From NCBI RefSeq assembly GCF_008806755.1, contig NZ_WAAU01000008.1, positions 787,139-851,138 on the forward strand: a stretch of 64,000 nt of DNA. Direction: 5' to 3'. The translations under genes and the position numbers were made by a program. Below the pieces are notes generated by a model, which saw only the letters and a list, made by a program, of their open reading frames with translations, was not told where the DNA came from and did no database searches. Shown piece by piece: positions 8,722 to 17,884 of the stretch. The number at the start of each line of letters is the position of its first letter. Position 1 is the first letter of the stretch. The stretch comes from Tenacibaculum aiptasiae (GTDB lineage: Bacteria; Bacteroidota; Bacteroidia; Flavobacteriales; Flavobacteriaceae).

Positions 8722-8767
8722 CAAAAACAATCCATTTTACAATCATTTTAATTTAAAATCAAGAACA

Positions 8768-9382
8768 ATGAAAATTGTTATTGCTGATAAATCGCATACA
8801 AAGTATGCTGATATCATTTGTCGAACAATTGATGAGGCTGCTCAAGTTAGAGGTACAGGTATTGCCAAACGTAAACCTGAATACATCATTACTAAACTAG
8901 AAAACAACAACGCTGTTATTGCCTTAGATGGCGATAAGTTTGCTGGCTTTTGCTATATAGAAGCATGGAGCCACGGTAAGTTTGTAGCCAATTCTGGATT
9001 AATTGTTCATCCAGATTACAGAGGAATTGGACTTGCTAAAAAAATTAAAGCAACTGTTTTTAAACACTCTAGAACTAAGTTTCCAAATGCTAAAATCTTC
9101 TCTATTACTACGGGATTGGCTGTGATGAAACTAAATAGCGACCTAGGCTACAAACCCGTTACTTTTTCAGAATTAACCAATGACGCTTCCTTCTGGAAAG
9201 GTTGTCAGACTTGTAAAAACTACGATGTTTTACAGCGAACAAAACAACAAATGTGCTTGTGTACGGGCATGTTATACAATCCAGCAACAACAAATAATAA
9301 CAAGGTAAAAATCAAAGAAAAGGTGTTTCAAAGATTAAAGAGAATTAAAGAAAGCATCTATTTAAAAAAAGATAAAAAATGA
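8768..9382 (+). CDS. GNAT N-acyltransferase heading the arginine operon (N-acetylglutamate synthase candidate)
   Basis: A 204-aa GNAT protein from the ATG at 8768; a longer GTG start at 8702 would begin inside the attenuator terminator and is rejected. Core GNAT elements: VIALDGDKFAGFCYIEAW, then the acyl-CoA loop region GLIVHPDYRGIGLAKKIK (about residues 78-95). The C-terminal part carries CQTC and CLC (C-x2-C, C-x-C), which could bind metal. As first gene of a cluster lacking any other argA or argJ, it is the natural candidate to acylate glutamate; whether with acetyl- or succinyl-CoA is not visible. Its stop overlaps the argG start (ATGA). Confidence 0.75.
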   Translation: MKIVIADKSHTKYADIICRTIDEAAQVRGTGIAKRKPEYIITKLENNNAVIALDGDKFAGFCYIEAWSHGKFVANSGLIVHPDYRGIGLAKKIKATVFKHSRTKFPNAKIFSITTGLAVMKLNSDLGYKPVTFSELTNDASFWKGCQTCKNYDVLQRTKQQMCLCTGMLYNPATTNNNKVKIKEKVFQRLKRIKESIYLKKDKK

Positions 9383-10557
9383 AAAAATTAGTCATTGCAT
9401 ATAGTGGAGGATTAGATACTTCTTATTGCGCTGTTAGCTTATCTAAAGCTGGATACGAAGTACATGCGGTTAGCATAAACACAGGAGGTTTTACTCAAAA
9501 AGAAATCACAACTATTGAAACCAATGCCTACAAAATGGGCGTTTCAACTTATCAAAATATTGATGCCATTTCTACCTTTTATGAAAAAGTAGTGAAGTAT
9601 CTCATTTTTGGAAATGTATTAAAAAACAACACCTATCCTTTATCAGTTAGTGCAGAAAGAATAGTTCAAGCAATTGAAATTGCTAATTATGCTAAAAGTA
9701 TCGAAGCACAATATATTGCACATGGTAGTACTGGTGCAGGAAACGATCAGGTAAGATTTGATATGATTTTCCAAACAATTGCTCCAGAAATCAAAATTAT
9801 AACTCCAATTAGGGAACAACAATTATCGAGACAGGAAGAAATTCAATATTTAAAAGACAATGGTATTGAACTCTCTTGGGAAAAAGCTAAATACTCAATA
9901 AACAAAGGACTTTGGGGAACCAGTGTTGGTGGCGACGAAACCTTAACATCTCATAAAGCATTACCAGAACAGGCCTATCCTTCTCAATTAGAAAAAACAG
10001 GAGAAGAAACAATAAAACTAGGTTTTAAGAAAGGAGAATTTATAAGCTTAAACTCCATTAACGATACTCCAGAAAACAACATACAAAAACTAAACAAACT
10101 TGCGAGTTCTTATGCCATTGGTAGAGATATTCATGTAGGTGATACCATTGTAGGAATTAAAGGACGTGTTGGTTTTGAAGCTGCGGCTGCTTTGATACTT
10201 ATTAAAGCACATCACTTGTTAGAAAAGCACACCTTAACAAAATGGCAGTTACAACATAAGGAATACATGGCTAGTTTTTATGGAATGCATTTACACGAAG
10301 GATATTATTTAGATCCTGTAATGAGAAATATTGAAGCTTTTTTAAGTAGTAGTCAAGAAAAAGTAACAGGCGACGTGTTCGTAACCTTAAAACCTTATCA
10401 TTTTCAATTAGATGGTATTAGTTCTAAACATGATTTGATGAACCCAAAGTTTGGTTGTTATGGTGAAGAAAATAATAGCTGGACTTCAGACGAAGCCAAA
10501 GGATTTATCAAAATCTTAGGAAATCAGAATAAAATATATCAACAAGTAAATTCTTAA
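9379..10557 (+). CDS. argG: Argininosuccinate synthase
   Basis: ATP-dependent ligation of citrulline and aspartate to argininosuccinate. The 392-aa protein has the N-type ATP pyrophosphatase loop AYSGGLDTSYC at the N-terminus, IAHGSTGAGNDQVRFD (citrulline/aspartate binding, about residues 114-129), and the segment GLWGTSVGG. Length is close to the usual 400 aa. It overlaps the GNAT gene by 4 nt and precedes argC by 4 nt, so it is co-translated with the early pathway genes. Confidence 0.95.
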   Translation: MKKLVIAYSGGLDTSYCAVSLSKAGYEVHAVSINTGGFTQKEITTIETNAYKMGVSTYQNIDAISTFYEKVVKYLIFGNVLKNNTYPLSVSAERIVQAIEIANYAKSIEAQYIAHGSTGAGNDQVRFDMIFQTIAPEIKIITPIREQQLSRQEEIQYLKDNGIELSWEKAKYSINKGLWGTSVGGDETLTSHKALPEQAYPSQLEKTGEETIKLGFKKGEFISLNSINDTPENNIQKLNKLASSYAIGRDIHVGDTIVGIKGRVGFEAAAALILIKAHHLLEKHTLTKWQLQHKEYMASFYGMHLHEGYYLDPVMRNIEAFLSSSQEKVTGDVFVTLKPYHFQLDGISSKHDLMNPKFGCYGEENNSWTSDEAKGFIKILGNQNKIYQQVNS

Positions 10558-10561
10558 CAAC

Positions 10562-11539
10562 ATGATACAAGTAGGAATTATAGGAGGTGCAGGTTATACC
10601 GCAGGTGAACTAATTAGATTATTACTACAACATCCAAAGGCTACATTGAACTTTGTATACAGTACATCCAATGCAGGAAATAAAATTAGTGTCGTTCATC
10701 AAGATTTGGAAGGTTCTTTAACTATGGAATTTACAGACACCATCAATCCAAAAGTAGATGTGTTGTTTTTATGCTTGGGACACGGAAATTCTAAGAAGTT
10801 TTTAGACAGTCATCTCTTTTCTAACAAGACTAAAATCATTGATTTAGGAAATGATTTCAGGTTAGCTAAAGACAAAGTTTTTCAAGAGAGAGAATTTGTT
10901 TACGGTTTACCAGAATTACAAAAAGAAAACATTCAAAAGGCCAAAAACATTGCAAACCCAGGCTGCTTTGCCACAGCAATTCAACTCGCTTTATTACCAT
11001 TAGCTAAATCAGGATTACTTAGTAAAGATGTACATATCAATGCAGTAACAGGAGCTACAGGAGCTGGAACTTCTTTATCTCCAACTACTCATTTTACTTG
11101 GAGAGATAATAACTTTTCTTATTACAAACCTTTTACGCATCAGCATTTAGGAGAAATTACTGAGTCAATCAAAATCTTACAAACTAATTTTGATAATGAA
11201 CTCGTATTCATGCCTAACAGAGGTGACTTTTCAAGAGGAATTTTCGCCACAGCTTACACCTATTTTGAAGGAAGTTTGGAAGATGCAAAAGCTATGTATC
11301 AGGAATATTACAAAGAAGCTCCATTCACTTTTGTTTCAGAGAATCAAATACACTTAAAACAAGTAGTAAACACCAATAAATGTTTGATTCACTTACACAA
11401 ACACAACAACAAACTTTTGATTACAAGTATTATTGACAATCTATTAAAAGGAGCTTCAGGACAAGCCATTCAAAACATGAATTTACTATTTGGTTTTGAG
11501 GAATCTGAAGGATTACAACTAAAAGCAAACTTCTTTTAA
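10562..11539 (+). CDS. argC: N-acetyl-gamma-glutamyl-phosphate reductase
   Basis: NADPH-dependent reduction of N-acyl-glutamyl phosphate to the semialdehyde. The 325-aa protein shows the Rossmann motif GIIGGAGYTAGELIRLL at the N-terminus, CLGHGNSKKF, and the catalytic cysteine segment NPGCFATAIQLAL, with VTGATGAG after it. It is the third gene of the arg cluster and is followed by proC after 17 nt. Confidence 0.95.
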   Translation: MIQVGIIGGAGYTAGELIRLLLQHPKATLNFVYSTSNAGNKISVVHQDLEGSLTMEFTDTINPKVDVLFLCLGHGNSKKFLDSHLFSNKTKIIDLGNDFRLAKDKVFQEREFVYGLPELQKENIQKAKNIANPGCFATAIQLALLPLAKSGLLSKDVHINAVTGATGAGTSLSPTTHFTWRDNNFSYYKPFTHQHLGEITESIKILQTNFDNELVFMPNRGDFSRGIFATAYTYFEGSLEDAKAMYQEYYKEAPFTFVSENQIHLKQVVNTNKCLIHLHKHNNKLLITSIIDNLLKGASGQAIQNMNLLFGFEESEGLQLKANFF

Positions 11540-11556
11540 TAACAAAACACAAACAC

Positions 11557-12357
11557 ATGAAAATAGCAATTATAGGTACAGGAAACTTAGGTAAATCTAT
11601 TGCAAAAGGACTTATTAATACAAAAGCAATTAGTAGTTTATACTTAACCAAAAGAAACATAGCGGCTCTTAAAGAGTTTGAGGCTATTGACAATGTCTTC
11701 TTAACAAGTAACAACACAGAAGCAGTTCAAAATTCAGACATTATTCTTTTAGCTGTACAACCAGCACATTTAACCAAGATATTAGCAGAAATAAAACCAG
11801 AATTAAAATCACATCATCTGGTTATTTCTACCATTACAGGTTTTTCAATTGCTAAGATTGAAGAAATCATAGGAGTTGAAAACAGTATCATCAGAGCTAT
11901 GCCGAATACAGCTATAGCCGTAGGAAAATCGATGACTTGTTTATGTGGAAATTCTAAAGGATTAGAAAAAATAAGTACTGCGGAGACTATTTTTAACAAA
12001 CTAGGAACTTCTATCATCATACCAGAATCGCAAATGCAAGCAGCTACGGTAGTTTGTGCTAGTGGTATTGCTTTTTGGATGCGAATGATTAGAGCTACTA
12101 CTCAAGCTGCTATTCAACTTGGTTTTGATGCTTATGAAGCACAGGAACTAGCTATGCATACCTGCGAAGGAGCTTCTAGCTTACTAATTACCAATGGCAA
12201 TCATCCAGAGCAAGAAATAGACAAAGTAACTACTCCTAAAGGCTGTACTATTGAGGGACTGAATGAAATGGAGCACCAAGGATTAAGTTCATCACTTATC
12301 CAAGGAATGGTGGCATCCTACCAAAAAATTAACACTATAAAATCGGAACAATTATGA
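11557..12357 (+). CDS. proC: Pyrroline-5-carboxylate reductase
   Basis: Reduces pyrroline-5-carboxylate to proline with NAD(P)H. The 266-aa protein starts with the dinucleotide motif IAIIGTGNLGKSIAKGL; AVQPAHLTKIL, IRAMPNTAIAVGKSMTCLC and the C-terminal VTTPKGCTIEGLNEME are family hallmarks. It is embedded in the arginine operon and overlaps argD by 4 nt, which ties proline synthesis to arginine control. No proA or proB lies in the window. Confidence 0.94.
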   Translation: MKIAIIGTGNLGKSIAKGLINTKAISSLYLTKRNIAALKEFEAIDNVFLTSNNTEAVQNSDIILLAVQPAHLTKILAEIKPELKSHHLVISTITGFSIAKIEEIIGVENSIIRAMPNTAIAVGKSMTCLCGNSKGLEKISTAETIFNKLGTSIIIPESQMQAATVVCASGIAFWMRMIRATTQAAIQLGFDAYEAQELAMHTCEGASSLLITNGNHPEQEIDKVTTPKGCTIEGLNEMEHQGLSSSLIQGMVASYQKINTIKSEQL

Positions 12358-13490
12358 GTTTATTTAATGTATATCCTTTGTTTGACATTACCCCAGTAAA
12401 GGCAGCAGATGTTTTTGTATACGATAAAAACGGTACCGAATATTTAGACTTATACGGAGGGCATGCTGTTATTTCTATTGGGCACTCCCATCCTACTTAT
12501 GTACAAAACATTAGAAAACAATTAAGCGATTTAGGGTTCTATAGCAATTCTATTCAGAATCCATTGCAAGAGGCTTTGGCTAAGAAATTAACACAACAAG
12601 CTAATTGTAAGGATTACCAATTGTTTTTATGTAATTCGGGAGCCGAAGCCAATGAAAATGCCTTAAAGCTAGCTTCCTTTCATACGGGTAAAAAGAAAGT
12701 TCTTTCTTTCTCAAACTCTTTTCACGGAAGAACCTCAGCTGCTGTTGCTGCTACTGATAACACTAAGATTATTGCACCTATCAATGCACAGCAAGAAGTT
12801 GAATTCTGCCAATTGGGCGATTTAACAGCCGTAGAAAAAGCATTGCAAAAAGGCGATGTATGCGCTGTTATTATTGAATATATTCAAGGAGTTGGTGGTT
12901 TAGACGAGAGCTCTACAAGGTTTTACCAAGGTTTGGCTGACTTATGTAAAAAGTACCAAACAGTATTGATTGCAGATGAAGTGCAATCGGGTTTTGGAAG
13001 AACTGGTGATTTCTTTGCTTTTCAAGAACATGGAATTCAACCCGATATTATTTCTATGGCAAAAGGTATGGGAAATGGATTTCCTATAGGAGGTATCTTA
13101 ATTCACCCAAGTATTAAAGCATCTTATGGTTTGTTGGGAACTACTTTTGGTGGTAATCATTTAGCCTGTGCAGCTTCGTTAAGTGTTTTAACTGTTTTAG
13201 AGCAAGAACAATTATTAGACAATGCCAAGCATATTTCAGCCTACTTTCAACAAAAAGCAGCAACAATTCCTCAAATAAAAAAGCTAAAAGGAAGAGGCTT
13301 AATGTTAGGACTCGAATTCGATTTTCCGATAGCAGACTTACGAAAGAATCTCATCTTTAAGCAACACATATTTACAGGAAGTGCCAAGAATCCGAATTTA
13401 TTAAGAATCCTTCCACCATTAACCTTGAAAGAACCACAGGTCGATTTCTTTTTTGAAGGACTGTTAACCGAGTTAAACAAACAATCATGA
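12354..13490 (+). CDS. argD: Acetylornithine (succinylornithine) aminotransferase
   Basis: Class III PLP aminotransferase that converts N-acyl-glutamate semialdehyde to N-acylornithine. In the 378-aa protein I see YLDLYGGHAVISIGHSHP, NSGAEANENALKLAS, SFHGRTSAA, LIADEVQSGFGRTG and the PLP lysine in SMAKGMGNGFPIGG. It overlaps proC and argF' by 4 nt on either side, consistent with translational coupling. Confidence 0.93.
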   Translation: MSLFNVYPLFDITPVKAADVFVYDKNGTEYLDLYGGHAVISIGHSHPTYVQNIRKQLSDLGFYSNSIQNPLQEALAKKLTQQANCKDYQLFLCNSGAEANENALKLASFHTGKKKVLSFSNSFHGRTSAAVAATDNTKIIAPINAQQEVEFCQLGDLTAVEKALQKGDVCAVIIEYIQGVGGLDESSTRFYQGLADLCKKYQTVLIADEVQSGFGRTGDFFAFQEHGIQPDIISMAKGMGNGFPIGGILIHPSIKASYGLLGTTFGGNHLACAASLSVLTVLEQEQLLDNAKHISAYFQQKAATIPQIKKLKGRGLMLGLEFDFPIADLRKNLIFKQHIFTGSAKNPNLLRILPPLTLKEPQVDFFFEGLLTELNKQS

Positions 13491-14428
13491 AAAAATACAC
13501 CAACATAAAAGACCTTGAAAGTATTCCAAATACCATTCAAGAAGCCATCGCTTTAAAGAAAAACCCGTATCAATATGCAAGCATTGGAAAGCATAAAACC
13601 TTGGTCATGCTATTTTTTAATGCAAGTTTAAGAACGCGATTAAGTACCGAAAAAGCAGCCAAGAACTTAGGGATGGATGTAATGGTATTAAATATAAACG
13701 ATTCTTGGAAACTTGAGTTTGAAGACGGAACTATGATGAATTTCAATACTGCTGAACATATTAAAGAAGCTGCACAAGTAGTTTCTCAATATGCTGATGT
13801 TATTGCAGTAAGAGCTTTTCCTTCATTAAAAGATAAAGCAAAAGACAGTAGCGATTTAGTCTTGAATAGTTTTGTAAAATATACCACTGTTCCTGTCATT
13901 AATATGGAAAGTGCGGTTGCACATCCACTACAGGCCTTGGCTGATGCCATTACTATTGAAGAGTTGAAAACCATACACAAACCAAAAGTAGTATTGTCTT
14001 GGGCACCCCACCCCAAAGCATTGCCTCATTCAGTTGCCAATTCTTTTGTAAAAATGATGTCGGAAATAGACATTGATTTTTCCATCACACATCCTGAAGG
14101 TTATGAATTGGACACTCAAATAACTAAAGGTATTCCCATTGAATACAATCAACAGAAAGCCCTACAAGATGCTGATTTTGTTTATGTAAAGAACTGGAGT
14201 AGTTATTCAGAATACGGAAAAATACTTTCGGAAGATTCCAATTGGATGCTTAACAAAGAAACTTTAGGCAAAGCCAAATTTATGCACTGCTTGCCCGTAA
14301 GAAGAAATGTAGTTGTAGAAGATGCTGTGTTAGATAGTGATGCTTCTGTGGTTATACAACAAGCCAATAACAGAACCTATGCAGCTCAGATAGTATTGAA
14401 GAAAATTATAGAAAACCTATCCTCATGA
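13487..14428 (+). CDS. argF': N-acyl-L-ornithine carbamoyltransferase (acetyl- or succinyl-ornithine type)
   Basis: Carbamoylates N-acetyl- or N-succinylornithine rather than free ornithine, as in Xanthomonas and Bacteroides. In the 313-aa protein the carbamoyl-phosphate loop reads FFNASLRTRLSTEKA (residues 43-57) and the C-terminal motif MHCLPVRRNVVVEDAVLDS contains the long-loop residues typical of this subfamily. From memory, a residue just before the conserved EH pair discriminates acetyl (Glu) from succinyl (Pro) enzymes; here it appears to be Ala89, so the substrate is left open. It overlaps its neighbours by 4 nt. Confidence 0.88.
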   Translation: MKKYTNIKDLESIPNTIQEAIALKKNPYQYASIGKHKTLVMLFFNASLRTRLSTEKAAKNLGMDVMVLNINDSWKLEFEDGTMMNFNTAEHIKEAAQVVSQYADVIAVRAFPSLKDKAKDSSDLVLNSFVKYTTVPVINMESAVAHPLQALADAITIEELKTIHKPKVVLSWAPHPKALPHSVANSFVKMMSEIDIDFSITHPEGYELDTQITKGIPIEYNQQKALQDADFVYVKNWSSYSEYGKILSEDSNWMLNKETLGKAKFMHCLPVRRNVVVEDAVLDSDASVVIQQANNRTYAAQIVLKKIIENLSS

Positions 14429-15204
14429 AAACACTTAAAATAATAAAAATAGGCGGCAATATTATTGACGACCCAAAAGCCTTGGACGACTTTTTGTATC
14501 ACTTTTCAACTATAGAAGGTCCGAAAATACTGGTACATGGAGGTGGTAAACTAGCAACCAAGCTTGCCGAACAAATGAATATTAAGGTACAAATGACTGA
14601 TGGGAGAAGAATTACCGATCCCCAAACCTTAGACCTAATTACCATGGTATATGCAGGAAAAATCAATAAGAACATAGTTACAACACTCCAAAAGAATGCT
14701 TGCAATGCTCTTGGTTTTACGGGAGCAGATGGAAATACGATTCTTTCAGTAAAAAGACCTGTAAAAGATATTGATTATGGTTTTGTGGGCGATGTGGTTA
14801 AAGTAAACACCACTGTTTTAGAAAGCTTATTAGCCCAACATATTACGCCTGTTTTTTGTGCCATTACACATTCTACAGAAGGACAATTGTTAAATACCAA
14901 TGCCGATACCATAGCTGCTGAGCTAGCTATAGGGTTTGCACAACAGTATCAAACGGAACTCTATTACTGTTTTGAAAAAAACGGGGTATTAATCAATGTA
15001 GAAAATGACGATTCTGTGATAGAACATCTTACTAAAGAAACTTACCAAGACCTACTATCACAGCAAATTATAGTCAATGGGATGTTACCTAAACTAAACA
15101 ATTGTTTCTATGCTATAGACCATCAAGTACATAAAGTATGTCTTGGAAAACCAGCCATGCTATACAAACAAAATTCTAAATTTACTACCATACAAGCTTC
15201 ATGA
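14425..15204 (+). CDS. argB: Acetylglutamate kinase
   Basis: Phosphorylates N-acyl-glutamate, the feedback-controlled step in many bacteria. The 259-aa protein belongs to the amino acid kinase family: IIKIGGNIIDDPKAL at the N-terminus (phosphate-binding Lys and Gly-Gly), ILVHGGGKLATKLAEQM, TDGRRITD and LNTNADTIAAELAIGF. The short N-terminus lacks the extension found in arginine-inhibited hexameric kinases, so regulation may fall on transcription instead (inference). Confidence 0.93.
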   Translation: MKTLKIIKIGGNIIDDPKALDDFLYHFSTIEGPKILVHGGGKLATKLAEQMNIKVQMTDGRRITDPQTLDLITMVYAGKINKNIVTTLQKNACNALGFTGADGNTILSVKRPVKDIDYGFVGDVVKVNTTVLESLLAQHITPVFCAITHSTEGQLLNTNADTIAAELAIGFAQQYQTELYYCFEKNGVLINVENDDSVIEHLTKETYQDLLSQQIIVNGMLPKLNNCFYAIDHQVHKVCLGKPAMLYKQNSKFTTIQAS

Positions 15205-16274
15205 AAACACTAGATATATTAACCACTGAAGCCATTGAGCTATTAAAAAAGCTTATTGAAACACCTTCTTTTTCTTCTGAAGAAGATGCTACTGCTGCCT
15301 TGCTTGAAAATTGGTTTGTTAACCATCACATACCATTTCAAAGAAACCAACACAATGTTTGGGCAGTAAACCAGCATTTCGATTCACAAAAGCCTAGCTT
15401 ATTACTCAACTCTCATCACGATACGGTAAAACCTAATAAAGGCTATACCAAAAACCCGTTTGAAGCACAGGTTGAAGACGGCAAACTATACGGTTTAGGA
15501 AGCAACGATGCTGGTGGATGCTTGGTTTCTTTATTGGCTACTTTCACACATTTTTACGCACAGGAAAACTTAGCTTATAACTTGGTATTTGTAGGTTCAG
15601 CTGAAGAAGAAAGCAGCGGAGCTAACGGATTAAACAGTATGTTATCTAGTATTCCGGAAATCGCTGTAGCCATTGTTGGCGAACCTACGCAAATGCAATT
15701 GGCCATTGCCGAAAAAGGTTTGGTAGTTTTTGATGCCGTAGTTAAAGGAACTCCGAGTCATGCTGCTCATCCTAACACTAACAATGCTATTTATAATTGT
15801 ATAGATGTGTTACAATGGTTTAAAGACTATACGTTTGAAAAAACTTCTGAGGTCTTAGGCCCTGTAAAAATGACGGTAACTCAAATCAATGCAGGGAAAC
15901 AACACAATGCTGTACCTGCCGAAGTTTCCTTAGTGGTTGATGTTCGTGTAAACGACCAATACACCAATCAGGAAATTGTCGATTTACTTCAAAAAGAAGC
16001 ACCTTGCCATAGTATTGTTCCTCGTAGTACGCATTTAAATTCTTCTTCCATTCCTATACATCACGATTTGGTTCAAGCTGGAATTTCCTTAGGTCGAACT
16101 ACTTATGGTTCTCCTACGCTTTCTGATCAGTCTGTATTGAGTTGTCCTTCTTTAAAACTAGGACCTGGAGATAGTAAGCGTTCGCATACCGCTGATGAAT
16201 TTATTTATCTCCATGAAATTGAAGAAGGGATTGAGTTGTATGTGGAGATGCTTGATATAGTATTGAGGTGTTAG
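15201..16274 (+). CDS. argE: Acetylornithine/acetylcitrulline deacetylase (M20 family)
   Basis: A zinc metallohydrolase of the M20 family. In this pathway it would release citrulline from N-acylcitrulline made by ArgF'. In the 357-aa protein I see LLLNSHHDTVKPNKG (metal-binding His/Asp), LYGLGSNDAGGCL (bridging Asp), GSAEEESSGANG (catalytic and metal Glu), AIVGEPTQMQ and the C-terminal LGPGDSKRSHTADEF (metal His). It overlaps argB by 4 nt. The argH gene follows only after 257 nt of repeats. Confidence 0.92.
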   Translation: MKTLDILTTEAIELLKKLIETPSFSSEEDATAALLENWFVNHHIPFQRNQHNVWAVNQHFDSQKPSLLLNSHHDTVKPNKGYTKNPFEAQVEDGKLYGLGSNDAGGCLVSLLATFTHFYAQENLAYNLVFVGSAEEESSGANGLNSMLSSIPEIAVAIVGEPTQMQLAIAEKGLVVFDAVVKGTPSHAAHPNTNNAIYNCIDVLQWFKDYTFEKTSEVLGPVKMTVTQINAGKQHNAVPAEVSLVVDVRVNDQYTNQEIVDLLQKEAPCHSIVPRSTHLNSSSIPIHHDLVQAGISLGRTTYGSPTLSDQSVLSCPSLKLGPGDSKRSHTADEFIYLHEIEEGIELYVEMLDIVLRC

Positions 16275-16531
16275 TAGTGAGATGTTAGACAAAAGATAAA
16301 AGACGAAAAGACTTGAAGTGTAAAACTACATTTACTAAAAACTAACAACTAACAACTAAAGACTAATAACTTTTGACATGAGTAGTGAGATGTTAGTATT
16401 GAGTAGTTAGATAAAAGACAAAAGATTAAAAACGAAAGACAAAAGACTTAATTGAGAATTGATAACTGTTAACTGTTAACTGTTAACTGTTAACTGATAA
16501 TTGATAATTGATAATTGATAATTGAAAAAAA
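16275..16531. repeat. Degenerate 7-bp tandem repeat block between argE and argH
   Basis: Almost the whole spacer is built of 7-bp units. ACTAACA-like units run five times at 16334-16368; AACTGTT four times plus a partial at 16464-16496; GATAATT four times at 16496-16523, ending 8 nt before the argH ATG. Units like AAAAGAC recur at about 16290-16312 and 16412-16447, and GTAGTGAGATGTTAG occurs twice (near 16275 and 16382). Copy number could change by slippage. Minus-strand ORFs through the repeats read as strings like NYQLSIINYQLS and are not genes. Confidence 0.9.
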
Positions 16532-17809
16532 ATGAAACTTTGGGATAAAGGAACCAATATAGACCATAAAATAGAACTGTTTACCGTAGGTAACGACAGA
16601 GAAATTGACCTGCATATTGCGAAATACGATGTACTTGCTTCTATAGCACATGCTAAAATGTTGCATAACATCAACATCATAACCGCTGATGAACTTCAAC
16701 AATTGCTTTCAGGATTAGAGTCCTTGCTTGTGCAAATTAACAACAACTCTTTTACCATTGAAGCACACTTTGAAGATGTACATTCTAAAATAGAATTTGA
16801 ACTCACCCAACAATACGGCGATGTTGGAAAGAAAATACATACCGCTCGTTCTAGAAACGATCAGGTGTTAGTCGCTCTGCATTTATATTATAAAGAGAGC
16901 TTACAGGAAATCAACCATTTGACTAAATCCTTTTTTGATACGCTGCTCCAATTGGCTGATACTCATAAAGATGCTTTACTACCTGGTTATACGCATTTGC
17001 AAGTAGCCATGCCTTCTTCTTTTGGCTTATGGTTTTCTGCTTATGCTGAACTTTTAATCGATGATGTATATCTTTTAAATGCAGCATTAAAAGTAGTAGA
17101 TCAAAATCCATTAGGTTCAGCAGCTGGCTACGGTAGCTCCTTCCCTATCGATAGAGTTTTTACCACCCAAGAACTTGAGTTTGCTACTTTAAAGTACAAT
17201 GTTGTAGCCGCTCAAATGAGCAGAGGAAAAAGCGAACGTACCGTTGCCATGGCTGTTGGTAGCTTAGCCAATACCCTAGCTCGTTTTGCTATGGATATTT
17301 GTTTGTATATGAGTCAGAATTTTGATTTTATTTCCTTCCCTGAAGCACTTACCACTGGAAGTAGCATTATGCCACATAAAAAGAATCCAGATGTTTTTGA
17401 GCTCATCCGTGGTAAATGCAATAAGATTCAAGCCTTGCAATCCGAAATGCTTTTAATCACCAATAATTTACCTAGTGGTTATCATAGAGATTATCAGTTG
17501 TTAAAAGAAAACATGCTACAGGCTTTGGAAAGTATGAAAGAAATTCTGTTCATCTTTAACTATGCCATTGAGCAGATTGTTATCAAAGACATTGATTTGA
17601 CTTCAGAAAAATACCAATATCTATTTACGGTAGACAATATCAATACTTTGGTAGAAAACGGAATGCCTTTCCGTGAGGCTTATCAGAAAATAGGAAATGA
17701 GGTAAATCAAGGGAGCTATGTTCCCGACAGGTCTAAACAACACAGTCATTTAGGTAGTATGGGAAATTTAGGTTTGGAATTGATACGTCAGAAAATGGAA
17801 AATAGTTAA
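16532..17809 (+). CDS. argH: Argininosuccinate lyase
   Basis: Splits argininosuccinate into arginine and fumarate, the last arginine step. In the 425-aa protein I see VHSKIEFELTQQYGDVGKKIHTARSRNDQV near the N-terminus, the His region LPGYTHLQVAMPSSFGLW, and the signature loop GSSIMPHKKNPDVFELIRG with the catalytic Ser. It is separated from argE by the heptamer repeat block, so it may be transcribed by read-through or from a promoter within the repeats. A strong hairpin follows. Confidence 0.95.
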   Translation: MKLWDKGTNIDHKIELFTVGNDREIDLHIAKYDVLASIAHAKMLHNINIITADELQQLLSGLESLLVQINNNSFTIEAHFEDVHSKIEFELTQQYGDVGKKIHTARSRNDQVLVALHLYYKESLQEINHLTKSFFDTLLQLADTHKDALLPGYTHLQVAMPSSFGLWFSAYAELLIDDVYLLNAALKVVDQNPLGSAAGYGSSFPIDRVFTTQELEFATLKYNVVAAQMSRGKSERTVAMAVGSLANTLARFAMDICLYMSQNFDFISFPEALTTGSSIMPHKKNPDVFELIRGKCNKIQALQSEMLLITNNLPSGYHRDYQLLKENMLQALESMKEILFIFNYAIEQIVIKDIDLTSEKYQYLFTVDNINTLVENGMPFREAYQKIGNEVNQGSYVPDRSKQHSHLGSMGNLGLELIRQKMENS

Positions 17810-17822
17810 CGAGTAATTTAAA

Positions 17823-17872
17823 ATATCGTCTTAAAAGCAGATAACTTCAATTATCTGCTTTTAAGACGATAT
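17823..17872. terminator. Bidirectional terminator between argH and the GDYXXLXY gene
   Basis: A perfect 22-bp inverted repeat (17823-17844 with 17851-17872) around loop CTTCAA. It lies 13 nt after the argH stop and 12 nt before the stop of the convergent minus-strand gene, so it probably ends both transcripts. The stem is unusually long for an intrinsic terminator and lacks a long U run on the plus side. Confidence 0.8.
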
Positions 17873-17884
17873 ACCATCTGGTGT

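Noticed and set aside
8702..8767. Upstream GTG start for the GNAT gene
   Set aside because: It begins inside the candidate attenuator terminator, adds residues with no family similarity, and an ATG at 8768 directly precedes the conserved domain.
16483..16702. Minus-strand ORFs of 65-70 aa over the argE-argH spacer
   Set aside because: Their C-terminal parts are translations of the 7-bp repeats (strings like INYQLSIINYQLS) and the rest lies antisense to argH.
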